Positions 1-5,155 of a DNA stretch of 5,155 nucleotides are shown here, piece after piece; positions within the stretch are counted from its first letter, which is position 1; each line of letters opens with the position of its first letter. The notes beneath the pieces are model-generated. The model was not told where the DNA came from, made no database searches, and saw only the letters and a program-made list of their open reading frames with translations. Where the stretch lies: assembly GCA_903928615.1 (NCBI GenBank), contig CAIYRJ010000350.1, forward strand, positions 1 through 5,155, written 5' to 3'. The position numbers were made by a program, and so were the translations under genes. The DNA comes from an uncultured Actinomycetes bacterium. GTDB lineage: Bacteria; Actinomycetota; Thermoleophilia; Miltoncostaeales; Miltoncostaeaceae.

Positions 1-22
1 CCTCGGTGGGCGCGCTCGCGGC

Positions 23-28
23 TAGCCT
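23..28 (+). promoter_or_regulatory. Candidate -10 box for a leaderless folP transcript
   Basis: TAGCCT fits the actinobacterial TANNNT -10 pattern, and its first T lies exactly 12 nt before the folP GTG, so transcription could begin at the start codon itself. No usable Shine-Dalgarno is seen: the only purine run (CAGGG, 29-33) ends one base before the GTG. Only 22 nt of upstream sequence are present, so no -35 element can be assessed. The same TAG also closes the folP frame upstream. folP could instead be cotranscribed with a gene to the left (in related clusters often folE), so this is a weak call. Confidence 0.3.
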
Positions 29-34
29 CAGGGC

Positions 35-877
35 GTGGCCGCAGCCCTTGACTGGCTCACCCGTCCGTGCGTGATGGGCATCCTCAACGTGACGCCCGAC
101 TCCTTCAGCGACGGGGGCGAGCACGTGGACCCCGCGCGGGCCGTGGCGGCGGCGCGCGCCATGGCTGCGGGTGGCGCGGCCATCGTCGATATCGGCGGCG
201 AGAGCACGCGCCCCGGTGCGCCGGCGGTGGATGAGGCCGAGGAACTCGCGCGTGTGGCGCCCGTGCTTCGCGCGCTTTGCGCCGACCAGCCCTCGGGAGC
301 CGCGCTACCCGGATGCGCCCTCTCCATCGACACGCGGCGCGCGGCGGTGGCGGAGGTTGCCCTCGACGCCGGCGCGGTGCTCGTGAACGACGTCTCGGCC
401 GGCGCCGATCCGGGAATGTTCCCGCTGGTGGCCGATCGGGACGCGGGTATCTGCCTCATGCACATGCAGGGAGAGCCCGCCACCATGCAGGACGACCCGC
501 GCTACGGCGACGTGGTCTCCGAGGTGACGGCGTTCCTCGAGGGCCGCATGCGGGCCGCGGTGGACGCCGGCGTGGCCGAGGACGCCATCATCCTCGATCC
601 CGGCATCGGGTTCGGCAAGACCGCCGATCACAACCTCGCGCTGATGCGCGGGCTCGGCACCATCGTGGCGCTGGGTCGCCCGGTGCTCGTGGGCATCTCG
701 CGCAAGGGGGTCATCGGCGAGCTCACGGGGCGCGAGGTGGGCGACCGCCTCGCGGGATCGCTGGGGGCGGCCCTGGCAGCCGTGGAGGCGGGCGCGTTGG
801 TGCTGAGAGTGCATGATGTGCCCGAGACCGTGGATGCCCTCAGGGTGTTCACCGAGATGCGTGGAGGCCGTGCATGA
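35..877 (+). CDS. folP: Dihydropteroate synthase (DHPS)
   Basis: This cytosolic enzyme condenses 6-hydroxymethyl-7,8-dihydropterin pyrophosphate with p-aminobenzoate to give dihydropteroate, and it is the target of sulfonamides. The 280-aa length is normal for this TIM-barrel family. The hallmarks appear in order: GILNVTPDSFSDGG at residues 15-28; DIGGESTRPGA at 52-62; SIDT at 97-100; VND at 117-119; MHMQG at 142-146; DPGIGFGKT at 188-196; SRK at 222-224; and RVHDV at 258-262 near the C-terminus. These are the pterin-, pABA- and phosphate-binding loops and all look intact. SRKG replaces the commoner SRKS. The GTG at 35 is the only reasonable start: an in-frame TAG lies at 23-25, and the next starts (GTG 71, ATG 74) would abut the first motif. 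The stop overlaps the folB ATG (ATGA), so the two genes are coupled. Confidence 0.97.
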   Translation: MAAALDWLTRPCVMGILNVTPDSFSDGGEHVDPARAVAAARAMAAGGAAIVDIGGESTRPGAPAVDEAEELARVAPVLRALCADQPSGAALPGCALSIDTRRAAVAEVALDAGAVLVNDVSAGADPGMFPLVADRDAGICLMHMQGEPATMQDDPRYGDVVSEVTAFLEGRMRAAVDAGVAEDAIILDPGIGFGKTADHNLALMRGLGTIVALGRPVLVGISRKGVIGELTGREVGDRLAGSLGAALAAVEAGALVLRVHDVPETVDALRVFTEMRGGRA

Positions 878-1245
878 GCGACGTCGTGGTGAGGATCCGG
901 GGGCTCGAGGTGGCCGGGCGCCACGGCGTGCACGAGGCCGAGCGCGTGCTGGGCCAGCGCTTCGTGGCCGACATCGACATGGTGCTGGCCCACGACCGGT
1001 CCACGATGAGCGACGACCTCGCCGAGACCGTCGACTACGCCACGATCGCCGACGACGTGGCGGAGATCATCGCCGGCGAGCCCGTGGCGCTGCTCGAGCG
1101 CCTGTGCCGCATGATCGCCGACCGCGTGCTCGCCGAGCCGGTGGTGAGCGCGGTGACGGTCACCGTCGCCAAGCCGCAGGTGGCGATCCGCCACGTGCTC
1201 GACGACGTCTCGGTGACCCTGCACGTGGAGCGCGGGGAGTCATGA
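874..1245 (+). CDS. folB: Dihydroneopterin aldolase (DHNA aldolase)
   Basis: FolB cleaves 7,8-dihydroneopterin to 6-hydroxymethyl-7,8-dihydropterin and glycolaldehyde, supplying the FolK substrate. The protein has 123 aa, a standard length, and the T-fold signatures are present. GRHGVHEAER at residues 15-24 carries the conserved Glu23. DDLAETVDY (47-55) ends in Tyr55. LLERL (73-77) carries Glu75, which by family knowledge anchors the pterin ring. VAKPQ (98-102) contains the catalytic Lys100. These line up with the Glu, Tyr and Lys catalytic set described for the S. aureus enzyme. The ATG overlaps the folP stop by 4 nt, and a strong GGAGG (863-867) sits 6 nt upstream, which fixes the start. 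The other end overlaps folK in the same way. Nothing suggests damage or transfer. Confidence 0.96.
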   Translation: MSDVVVRIRGLEVAGRHGVHEAERVLGQRFVADIDMVLAHDRSTMSDDLAETVDYATIADDVAEIIAGEPVALLERLCRMIADRVLAEPVVSAVTVTVAKPQVAIRHVLDDVSVTLHVERGES

Positions 1246-1730
1246 GCGTGATGTGGCTCGGCCTGGGCGCCAACCTGGGCGAGCCCGCGGAGGCGCTTCG
1301 CTGGGCCATCCGCCGCCTCGGGGACGAGGGCGTGGCGGTGGAGGCCGTGAGCGGCCTGTACGCCAGCGCGCCCCAGGGCGTGGAGGACCAGCCCGAGTTC
1401 ACCAACGCCGCCTGCCGGGTGCGTACCGACCTCGACCCGCCCGCCGTGCTCGCGCTCGCGAAGGAGCTCGAGGCAGAGGCCGGCCGGGTCGACGGCCCGC
1501 GCTGGGGCCCGCGCCCGCTCGACATCGACATCCTCGCCTGGGACGGCGGCACCTGGGACGAGCCCGACCTGGTCATCCCGCACCCGCGCCTGCACGAGCG
1601 CCGCTTCGCCCTTCAGCCTCTGGTGGAGGTCGACCCCGATCTCGCCCTGCCATCCGGCGAGCGCATCGACGCGTTGCTGGCAGCGATCCCGTCCGACGAG
1701 CAGCCGGTCGCACGCCTCGCTGACGCGTAG
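1242..1730 (+). CDS. folK: 2-amino-4-hydroxy-6-hydroxymethyldihydropteridine pyrophosphokinase (HPPK)
   Basis: HPPK transfers pyrophosphate from ATP to 6-hydroxymethyl-7,8-dihydropterin, producing the substrate of the FolP encoded two genes upstream. The 162-aa protein is a typical single-domain HPPK. It shows GLGANLG (residues 7-13); the SGLYASAPQGVEDQPEFTNA segment (37-56); GR-(x)5-WGPRPLDIDIL (81-98), whose Asp94 and Asp96 should bind the two Mg ions; and PHPRLHERRFALQPL (113-127). The start at 1242 overlaps the folB stop (ATGA) and gives the usual eight residues before the GAN turn. GTG 1248 or ATG 1251 are alternatives, because GGGGAG (1234-1239) is better spaced for them. The last codons (Asp, Ala, stop TAG) lie inside the left arm of the large palindrome, so the repeat supplies the end of the gene. 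The domain core is complete before that point. Confidence 0.96.
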   Translation: MSVMWLGLGANLGEPAEALRWAIRRLGDEGVAVEAVSGLYASAPQGVEDQPEFTNAACRVRTDLDPPAVLALAKELEAEAGRVDGPRWGPRPLDIDILAWDGGTWDEPDLVIPHPRLHERRFALQPLVEVDPDLALPSGERIDALLAAIPSDEQPVARLADA

Positions 1731-1847
1731 GGGCGGGATGAAGGTGTTGCGGCGATCGCAGCCGGGGATCATGCATTTGCGGCCCCCGCAAATGCCGATC
1801 CCGCTTCGGCGAGTGGCCGCAACGCCTTCATCCCGCCCCTACGCGTC
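1722..1847. repeat. 126-nt near-perfect palindrome with nested hairpin between folK and the DUF2469-like gene
   Basis: The outer arms 1722-1753 and 1816-1847 are reverse complements over 32 bp. The single non-Watson-Crick position is T1745/G1824, which is a G-U pair in + strand RNA. Pairing continues inside: 1761-1764 with 1807-1810, 1765-1770 (GGGATC) with 1797-1802, and 1773-1782 (GCATTTGCGG) with 1786-1795 around a CCC loop. About 104 of 126 nt can pair. It begins inside folK (last two codons plus stop) and ends 15 nt before the next ATG. No T-run follows, so it is not a classical intrinsic terminator, and no clear target-site duplication flanks it. It could be a REP/MITE-like element, a transcription-blocking or RNA-processing hairpin, or a regulator of the downstream start. 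The structure is certain; the role is not. Confidence 0.9.
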
Positions 1848-1853
1848 TAGGAT
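1848..1853 (+). promoter_or_regulatory. Candidate -10 box (TAGGAT) or weak Shine-Dalgarno for the DUF2469-like gene
   Basis: TAGGAT immediately follows the right arm of the palindrome and matches TANNNT. With its first T at -12, transcription would start near 1860, only 3 nt before the ATG at 1863, giving a nearly leaderless mRNA. The same bases contain AGGA (1849-1852), 10 nt before the ATG, which could instead be a weak Shine-Dalgarno. No convincing -35 is visible; it would have to lie inside the right arm. The two readings cannot be separated from sequence alone. Confidence 0.35.
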
Positions 1854-1862
1854 GCCCACCCC

Positions 1863-2201
1863 ATGTCGCAGATCGACGAACTCGACGAATACGACGCGGA
1901 GCTCGAGCTCCGGCTGAAGCGGGAATACGCCGACGTGTTCCCGCTCTTCCGCTACTGCGTGCTCACGCAGGAGGCCACGTACCTCTGCAACAAGCTCGAG
2001 CGCCAGTACGAGCCGCAGGCCGCGTACCCGTTCTTCCACGTGGTGATGGAGGACGTCTGGGTGTGGGACAAGAACCGCCCCACGCGCATCATCCCGCGCG
2101 TGGAGATCCACACCACCCAGGACATCACGGTCGAGGTGCTGCGCGCCGACGAGGGCGCGAGCCCCTTCGACGGCGAGCTCGAGCTGCCGGCCGGGGACTG
2201 A
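1863..2201 (+). CDS. DUF2469-like conserved actinobacterial protein of unknown function
   Basis: This is a 112-aa soluble protein with no signal peptide or membrane segment. The acidic N-terminus and the pattern E-Y-x2-E-x-E-L-x-L-x-REY at residues 9-23, then F-x-Y at 29-31, YL-x-N at 40-43, DVWVWD (64-69), RP-x-R (72-75) and an alternating V/I strand to about residue 93, match my memory of DUF2469 proteins such as M. tuberculosis Rv2901c. That protein has a similar REY segment, DAWVWD and RPAR in the same order. The match is recalled, not computed. The last 19 residues (94-112) look like a poorly conserved acidic tail. No catalytic motif is recognised, and Cys32 and Cys42 show no metal-site spacing. 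The function is unknown. It sits after the palindrome and ends 4 nt before coaX, so it is probably cotranscribed with coaX and dusB. The ATG is the first good start after the repeat. Confidence 0.8.
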   Translation: MSQIDELDEYDAELELRLKREYADVFPLFRYCVLTQEATYLCNKLERQYEPQAAYPFFHVVMEDVWVWDKNRPTRIIPRVEIHTTQDITVEVLRADEGASPFDGELELPAGD

Positions 2202-2205
2202 CGCC

Positions 2206-2997
2206 ATGCTGCTCGTCGTCGACGTCGGCAACTCCCAGACCGTCGCAGGGCTGTTCTCGGGCGAGGAGCTGCTGCACGACTGGCGCATCTCCACCATCCG
2301 TCGCACCACGGTGGATGAGCTCGCGGCCAGCCACGACAAGATCCTGCAGCTCCGGGGCGGCAGCCTCACCGAGGTGGAGAACGTGGTGGTGGCGTCCGTG
2401 GTGCCCGAGCTCACCGTGGCCTACCAGGCCCTGGCCGACCGCTACCTCGATCGCCCGGCGGTCATCGTGGGCCCGGGCGTGCGCACCGGAATGCCGCTGC
2501 TCGTGGACAACCCGCAGGAGGTCGGCGCCGACCGCATCGCCAACGCCGTGGCCGCCTTCGACATCTACGGCGGGCCGTGCGTGGTGGTGGACTTCGGCAC
2601 GGCCACCACGCTCGACGTGGTGTCCGCCGACGGGGAGTTCCTCGGCGGGGTCATCGCACCGGGCATCGCGACGGCGCTCGACGCCCTCTCGCAGCGCGCC
2701 GCGCGCCTGATGCGCGTGGAGCTGGCCACGCCGCCCGCGGCGATCGGGCGCAACACCGTGGAGAGCATGCAGTCGGGCCTGGTGCTGGGTGCCGCCGCGA
2801 TGGTGGACGGCATGGTGGGCCGCCTTGCCGGTGAGCTCGGGGCGCAGCCGATCGTGATCGCCACCGGCGGGCTCGCGCCGCTGATCATCCCGCAGTCGAT
2901 CAGCATCGAGGAGCACGAGCCCATGCTCACGCTCGAGGGCCTGCGCAGGGTGCACGAGCGCACGATGGGCGCCCCGTCACGGAGCCGCCGCCGGTGA
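2206..2997 (+). CDS. coaX: Type III pantothenate kinase
   Basis: CoaX phosphorylates pantothenate with ATP, the first step of coenzyme A synthesis. The 263-aa protein has the type III (ASKHA fold) signatures: DVGNSQT at residues 6-12 (phosphate loop); GADR at 107-110, whose Asp109 is the expected catalytic base; DFGTATT at 129-135, whose Asp129 belongs to the monovalent-cation and phosphate site; GGVIAPG at 147-153; GRNTVESMQSG at about 183-193; and ATGGL near residue 223. The length is usual for the family. The ATG follows the previous stop by 4 nt, with GGGGA (2193-2197) 8 nt upstream as the ribosome-binding site. The stop overlaps the dusB GTG. The C-terminal PSRSRRR tail is basic and probably unstructured. 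In M. tuberculosis and B. subtilis coaX also lies in the lysS neighbourhood, which supports the call. Confidence 0.97.
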   Translation: MLLVVDVGNSQTVAGLFSGEELLHDWRISTIRRTTVDELAASHDKILQLRGGSLTEVENVVVASVVPELTVAYQALADRYLDRPAVIVGPGVRTGMPLLVDNPQEVGADRIANAVAAFDIYGGPCVVVDFGTATTLDVVSADGEFLGGVIAPGIATALDALSQRAARLMRVELATPPAAIGRNTVESMQSGLVLGAAAMVDGMVGRLAGELGAQPIVIATGGLAPLIIPQSISIEEHEPMLTLEGLRRVHERTMGAPSRSRRR

Positions 2998-4034
2998 AGA
3001 AGCGCATGCGCGCCCTCGTGGCGGCGCGCTCGCGCGAGCCGGTCGCCCCGCCCTCGGCCGCCGGCCCGTGGCCGCTGGCCGAGCCATTCCGCGTGGGTGG
3101 GGTGGAGCTGCCCAACCGCGTGGTGCAGGCGCCCCTCGCCGGCATCGGCAACCGGGTGTTCCGGGAGCAGTCGCGCCGCCACGGCGCCGGGCTGGTGGTG
3201 TCGGAGATGGTCGCCGCGCACGGCATCCGCCACGGCAACCGCCGCACGCAGTCGATGCTCGAGCTGGGCCAGGGCGAGAGCCCCGTGGCGATCCAGGTGT
3301 TCGGGGGCGATCCCGAGGTGATGGCCGACGCCGCGCGCGCGGTGGAGGAGTCCGGCGCCGACATGGTGGACATCAACATGGGCTGCCCGGTGCCGAAGAT
3401 CATGAAGACCGGCGCGGGCGCCGCGCTGCTCGACGACCCGGCCAAGGGGGAGGCCGTGGTGCGCGCGATGGCCGACGCCGTGAGCATCCCGGTGACCGTC
3501 AAGATGCGCCGCGGGGTGAAGCCCGGCGACATCGACCCCGGCGAGGTGGCGCGCAGGTTCGAGGCCGCCGGCGCGGCGCTCATCACCATCCATCCGCGCG
3601 CCGCGGTGGAGGAGTACTCGGGCACGGCCGACCACCGCATCAGCGCGCAGGTGGTGGAGGCCGTGGACATCCCGGTGGTGATCAGCGGCGATATCGCGAG
3701 CGCGGCGGAGGCCCGTGACGCGCTCGAGATGACCGGCGCGGCGGGGGTGATGATCGGGCGCGCGGGCCTCGGGAACCCCTGGGTGCTCGGCGCCATCGCG
3801 CGCGGCGAGGCCGATCCGCGCCCCACGCGCGACCAGGTGATCGATGAGCTCGAGGGCTTCAGCCAGGGGATCGCCGATCTCATCGGCCCCGATCGCGCCT
3901 GCCACTACCTGCGCAAGTTCCACTCGTGGTACCTCGCGGGCAGGGGCATTCCGGACGAGGACGTGCAGGCGCTCATCGAGGCGCCCACCTACGAGGAGGC
4001 CATGGCGCTGCTCTCGGGCCTGCGCGAGCGGTAA
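2994..4034 (+). CDS. dusB: tRNA-dihydrouridine synthase, DusB-like
   Basis: This FMN enzyme reduces specific uridines in tRNA to dihydrouridine using NADPH. The 346-aa protein begins with a basic, Pro/Ala-rich extension of about 27 residues. The TIM barrel follows: APLAGIGNRVFR at residues 46-57, in place of the textbook APMAGVTD; DINMGCPVPK at 126-135 with catalytic Cys131; Lys170 in VKMRRG; His200 and Arg202 in IHPR; YSGTADH at 208-214; SGDI at 231-234; and MIGRAGLGNPW at about 253-263. Cys, Lys, His and Arg form the known Dus active-site set. The usual NGD is SGD here (Ser231). A small helical domain follows from about residue 265. The GTG start overlaps the coaX stop (GTGA), and GGAG (2981-2984) lies 9 nt upstream. 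In B. subtilis the homologue (yacF) also sits between the fol genes and lysS. The assignment to the DusB subgroup is less certain than the Dus family. Confidence 0.94.
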   Translation: MKKRMRALVAARSREPVAPPSAAGPWPLAEPFRVGGVELPNRVVQAPLAGIGNRVFREQSRRHGAGLVVSEMVAAHGIRHGNRRTQSMLELGQGESPVAIQVFGGDPEVMADAARAVEESGADMVDINMGCPVPKIMKTGAGAALLDDPAKGEAVVRAMADAVSIPVTVKMRRGVKPGDIDPGEVARRFEAAGAALITIHPRAAVEEYSGTADHRISAQVVEAVDIPVVISGDIASAAEARDALEMTGAAGVMIGRAGLGNPWVLGAIARGEADPRPTRDQVIDELEGFSQGIADLIGPDRACHYLRKFHSWYLAGRGIPDEDVQALIEAPTYEEAMALLSGLRER

Positions 4035-4050
4035 CGGGGTCACATGTCGG

Positions 4051-4080
4051 TTGCGTGCGGAGGACGCGCTCGGTTATCGT
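4051..4080 (+). promoter_or_regulatory. Candidate sigma70-type promoter upstream of greA-lysS
   Basis: In the 88-bp gap between dusB and greA, TTGCGT (4051-4056) and TATCGT (4075-4080) are 18 bp apart, close to the optimal -35/-10 arrangement. This predicts a transcript start near 4087 and a leader of about 36 nt. It would give greA and lysS their own promoter as well as any readthrough from the coaX-dusB unit. No terminator with a T-run is seen after dusB, so readthrough is likely. The match is from consensus only. Confidence 0.5.
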
Positions 4081-4110
4081 GCGCGGCCGCATCGGGGGCC
4101 GGAAACGTCG

Positions 4111-4117
4111 AGGGGAG
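4111..4117 (+). promoter_or_regulatory. Shine-Dalgarno that decides the greA start
   Basis: AGGGGAG lies 5 nt before GTG 4123. It selects this GTG over in-frame codons further upstream, where the same frame stays open back into dusB. The resulting N-terminus (MEREVILTQEG) is the normal GreA beginning. Confidence 0.75.
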
Positions 4118-4122
4118 TCAGT

Positions 4123-4602
4123 GTGGAGCGCGAGGTCATCCTCACCCAAGAGGGCTACGACAAGCTCCAGGAGGAGATCGAGTACCTCACGACGCACAAG
4201 CGCCGCGAGGTGGCGGAGCGCATCAAGACCGCCCGTGAGTTCGGGGACATCTCCGAGAACTCCGAGTACGACGACGCCAAGAACGAGCAGGCGCACGTGG
4301 AGTCGCGCATCATCCAGCTCGAGCACCAGCTGCGCAACGCGCGCATCGTGGACAGCCACGACGTGGACACCGGCGTGGTGTCCATCGGCACCAAGGTGAC
4401 CGTGCGCACGACGGCCGACAAGAAGACGAAGGTCTTCTCGCTGGTGGGCTCGGCCGAGGCCGACCCCCTCCAGGACCGCCTCTCGAACGAGAGTCCGCTG
4501 GGCAAGGCGCTCATCGGGTGCAAGAAGGGCGACAAGGTGACGGTCACGACCCCGCGCGGCCAGGCGGAGTACCAGGTCGTGAAGATCGAGGCCGGCGACT
4601 GA
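4123..4602 (+). CDS. greA: Transcription elongation factor GreA
   Basis: GreA binds the RNA polymerase secondary channel and stimulates cleavage of backtracked RNA 3' ends, rescuing arrested complexes. The protein has 159 aa, essentially the standard length. Residues 1-75 or so form the antiparallel coiled coil, with the tip motif GDISENSEYDDAK at 41-53. Asp42 and Glu45 there correspond to the acidic pair (Asp41/Glu44 in E. coli) that coordinates the catalytic Mg. The FKBP-like C-terminal domain carries SPLGKALIG (124-132) and GDKV (136-139). Cys133 is an unremarkable variation. The start is GTG, chosen from the strong Shine-Dalgarno and the family N-terminus. Its own promoter is likely in the gap after dusB. 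The TGA stop overlaps the apparent CTG start of lysS, so the two are probably coupled. Confidence 0.97.
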   Translation: MEREVILTQEGYDKLQEEIEYLTTHKRREVAERIKTAREFGDISENSEYDDAKNEQAHVESRIIQLEHQLRNARIVDSHDVDTGVVSIGTKVTVRTTADKKTKVFSLVGSAEADPLQDRLSNESPLGKALIGCKKGDKVTVTTPRGQAEYQVVKIEAGD

Positions 4603-5155
4603 GCACCCCCGATGACGTCGCGGCCGATGAGGCCGACGGCGGAATCGATCGCCTGATCGCCGACCGCCGCCAGAAGGCGGCGGAGCTTCGTGCTGCGGGC
4701 GTCAACCCGTATCCCGCGCGCTTCACGGGGCGCATCCCCGTGGCCGAGGCACGGGACATCGGCGAGCCGCTCGAGGCCGGTGACGAGGCCGAGGGGCCGG
4801 TGGCCGTGGCCGGCCGGCTGGTGGCGCGCCGCGGCCAGGGCAAGACGGTGTTCGCCGACATCGAGGACCGCTCGGGGACGATCCAGGCCTGGGCCACCCT
4901 CGACCGCCTCGGCGAGCAGGGGCTCGGCGTGCTGGCCGACGCCCACGTGGGCGACATCATCGGCGTGCGGGGCACCGTGGTGCGCACCCGTCGCGGCGAG
5001 GTGTCTGTTGCCGCCGACGCCGTGGAGATGCTCGCCAAGTCGCTTCGCCCGCCGCCCGATCGCCACGCGGGCCTGAAGGATCCCGAGACCCGCTACCGCC
5101 AGCGATACCTCGACCTCATGGCATCCGACGAGGTGCGCGCGCAGTTCGTGATCCG
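4599..5155 (+). CDS. lysS: Lysyl-tRNA synthetase, class II (5' part, truncated by window edge)
   Basis: LysS attaches lysine to tRNA-Lys. About 185 residues are present; the gene continues past the window. The family start segment RRQKAAELRAAGVNPYPARF covers residues 23-42. The anticodon-binding OB fold follows at about 67-150 (AGRLVARRGQGKTVFADIED at 71-90). PETRYRQRYLDLM (162-174) leads into the catalytic core, and motif 1 would lie beyond the edge. Identity is clear. The start is not: no in-frame ATG, GTG or TTG precedes the conserved segment, and the first one (GTG 4740) would delete it. CTG 4599-4601 overlaps the greA TGA as CTGA, like the other coupled junctions here, with GAGG (4588-4591) 7 nt upstream. 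CTG 4653 is a second option, but it would trim the family-like IDRLIADRR stretch. Confidence 0.93.
   Translation, partial: MSTPDDVAADEADGGIDRLIADRRQKAAELRAAGVNPYPARFTGRIPVAEARDIGEPLEAGDEAEGPVAVAGRLVARRGQGKTVFADIEDRSGTIQAWATLDRLGEQGLGVLADAHVGDIIGVRGTVVRTRRGEVSVAADAVEMLAKSLRPPPDRHAGLKDPETRYRQRYLDLMASDEVRAQFVI

Noticed and set aside
1..34. Tail of an upstream gene (folE would be expected from synteny)
   Set aside because: Only 34 nt are present and no recognisable C-terminal motif can be assigned in any frame.
813..1241. Upstream extension of the folK frame through folB
   Set aside because: The extension reads as Arg-rich nonsense overlapping folB, while the HPPK homology begins at 1242 with the family-typical N-terminus.
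1752..1759. GCGATCGC, identical to the cyanobacterial HIP1 octamer
   Set aside because: A single copy of a GC-rich palindromic octamer is expected by chance here, and no cyanobacterial genes are present.
1722..1847. Palindrome as a classical intrinsic terminator
   Set aside because: No T-run follows the right arm (TAGGATGCCC), and the stem is far longer than normal terminators; it was kept as a repeat with open function.
2565..4043. Long open frame on the - strand (492 codons) opposite coaX and dusB
   Set aside because: Its translation is low-complexity His/Arg/Ala-rich with no family motifs, and it lies fully opposite two well-supported genes; it is a typical high-GC antisense artefact.
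4084..4101. Small hairpin CGGCC/GGCCG in the greA leader
   Set aside because: A 5-bp stem with an 8-nt loop is common by chance at this GC content, and no T-run or known riboswitch element accompanies it.
4690..5076. Alternative + frame open reading through the lysS region
   Set aside because: Its product is Arg/Pro/Ser-rich without motifs, whereas the overlapping frame clearly encodes the LysS N-terminal and OB-fold region.

Overview
The window is a compact, high-GC (roughly 70% by eye) bacterial housekeeping region with every recognisable gene on the + strand. In order: folP, folB, folK, a 126-nt near-perfect palindrome, a small DUF2469-like gene, coaX, dusB, greA, and the 5' part of lysS, which runs off the right edge. 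The GC-rich composition, GTG starts, leaderless-looking starts and above all the DUF2469-type protein (a family I know from Actinomycetota, e.g. M. tuberculosis Rv2901c) point to an actinobacterium. The blend of a Bacillus-like order (folP-folB-folK ... dusB-lysS) with coaX and greA inside it suggests a deep-branching lineage such as Thermoleophilia; that placement is inference.

Region 1 (1-1730) is the folate block. DHNA aldolase (FolB), HPPK (FolK) and DHPS (FolP) are the three consecutive enzymes that turn dihydroneopterin into dihydropteroate. The three genes are joined by ATGA overlaps, so they are one translationally coupled unit. A TANNNT box placed 12 nt before the folP GTG suggests a leaderless start, although the upstream DNA is too short to judge.

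Region 2 (1722-1847) is a large inverted repeat whose left arm contains the folK stop codon. It consists of a 32-bp outer stem (one G-U wobble) around an inner 10-bp hairpin, and it ends 15 nt before the next start codon. It is the most unusual structure here.

Region 3 (1863-4034) holds the DUF2469-like gene, coaX (type III pantothenate kinase, first step of CoA synthesis) and dusB (tRNA dihydrouridine synthase), with a 4-nt gap and a GTGA overlap. Region 4 (4035-5155) begins with an 88-bp intergenic stretch carrying a plausible sigma70-type promoter and a good Shine-Dalgarno, then greA (transcript-cleavage factor) and lysS (class II lysyl-tRNA synthetase). The lysS start is apparently a CTG overlapping the greA stop. 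No tRNA, rRNA, CRISPR array, insertion sequence or phage gene was seen. All of the protein families are known; the palindrome, the DUF2469 gene and the CTG start are the points worth following up.
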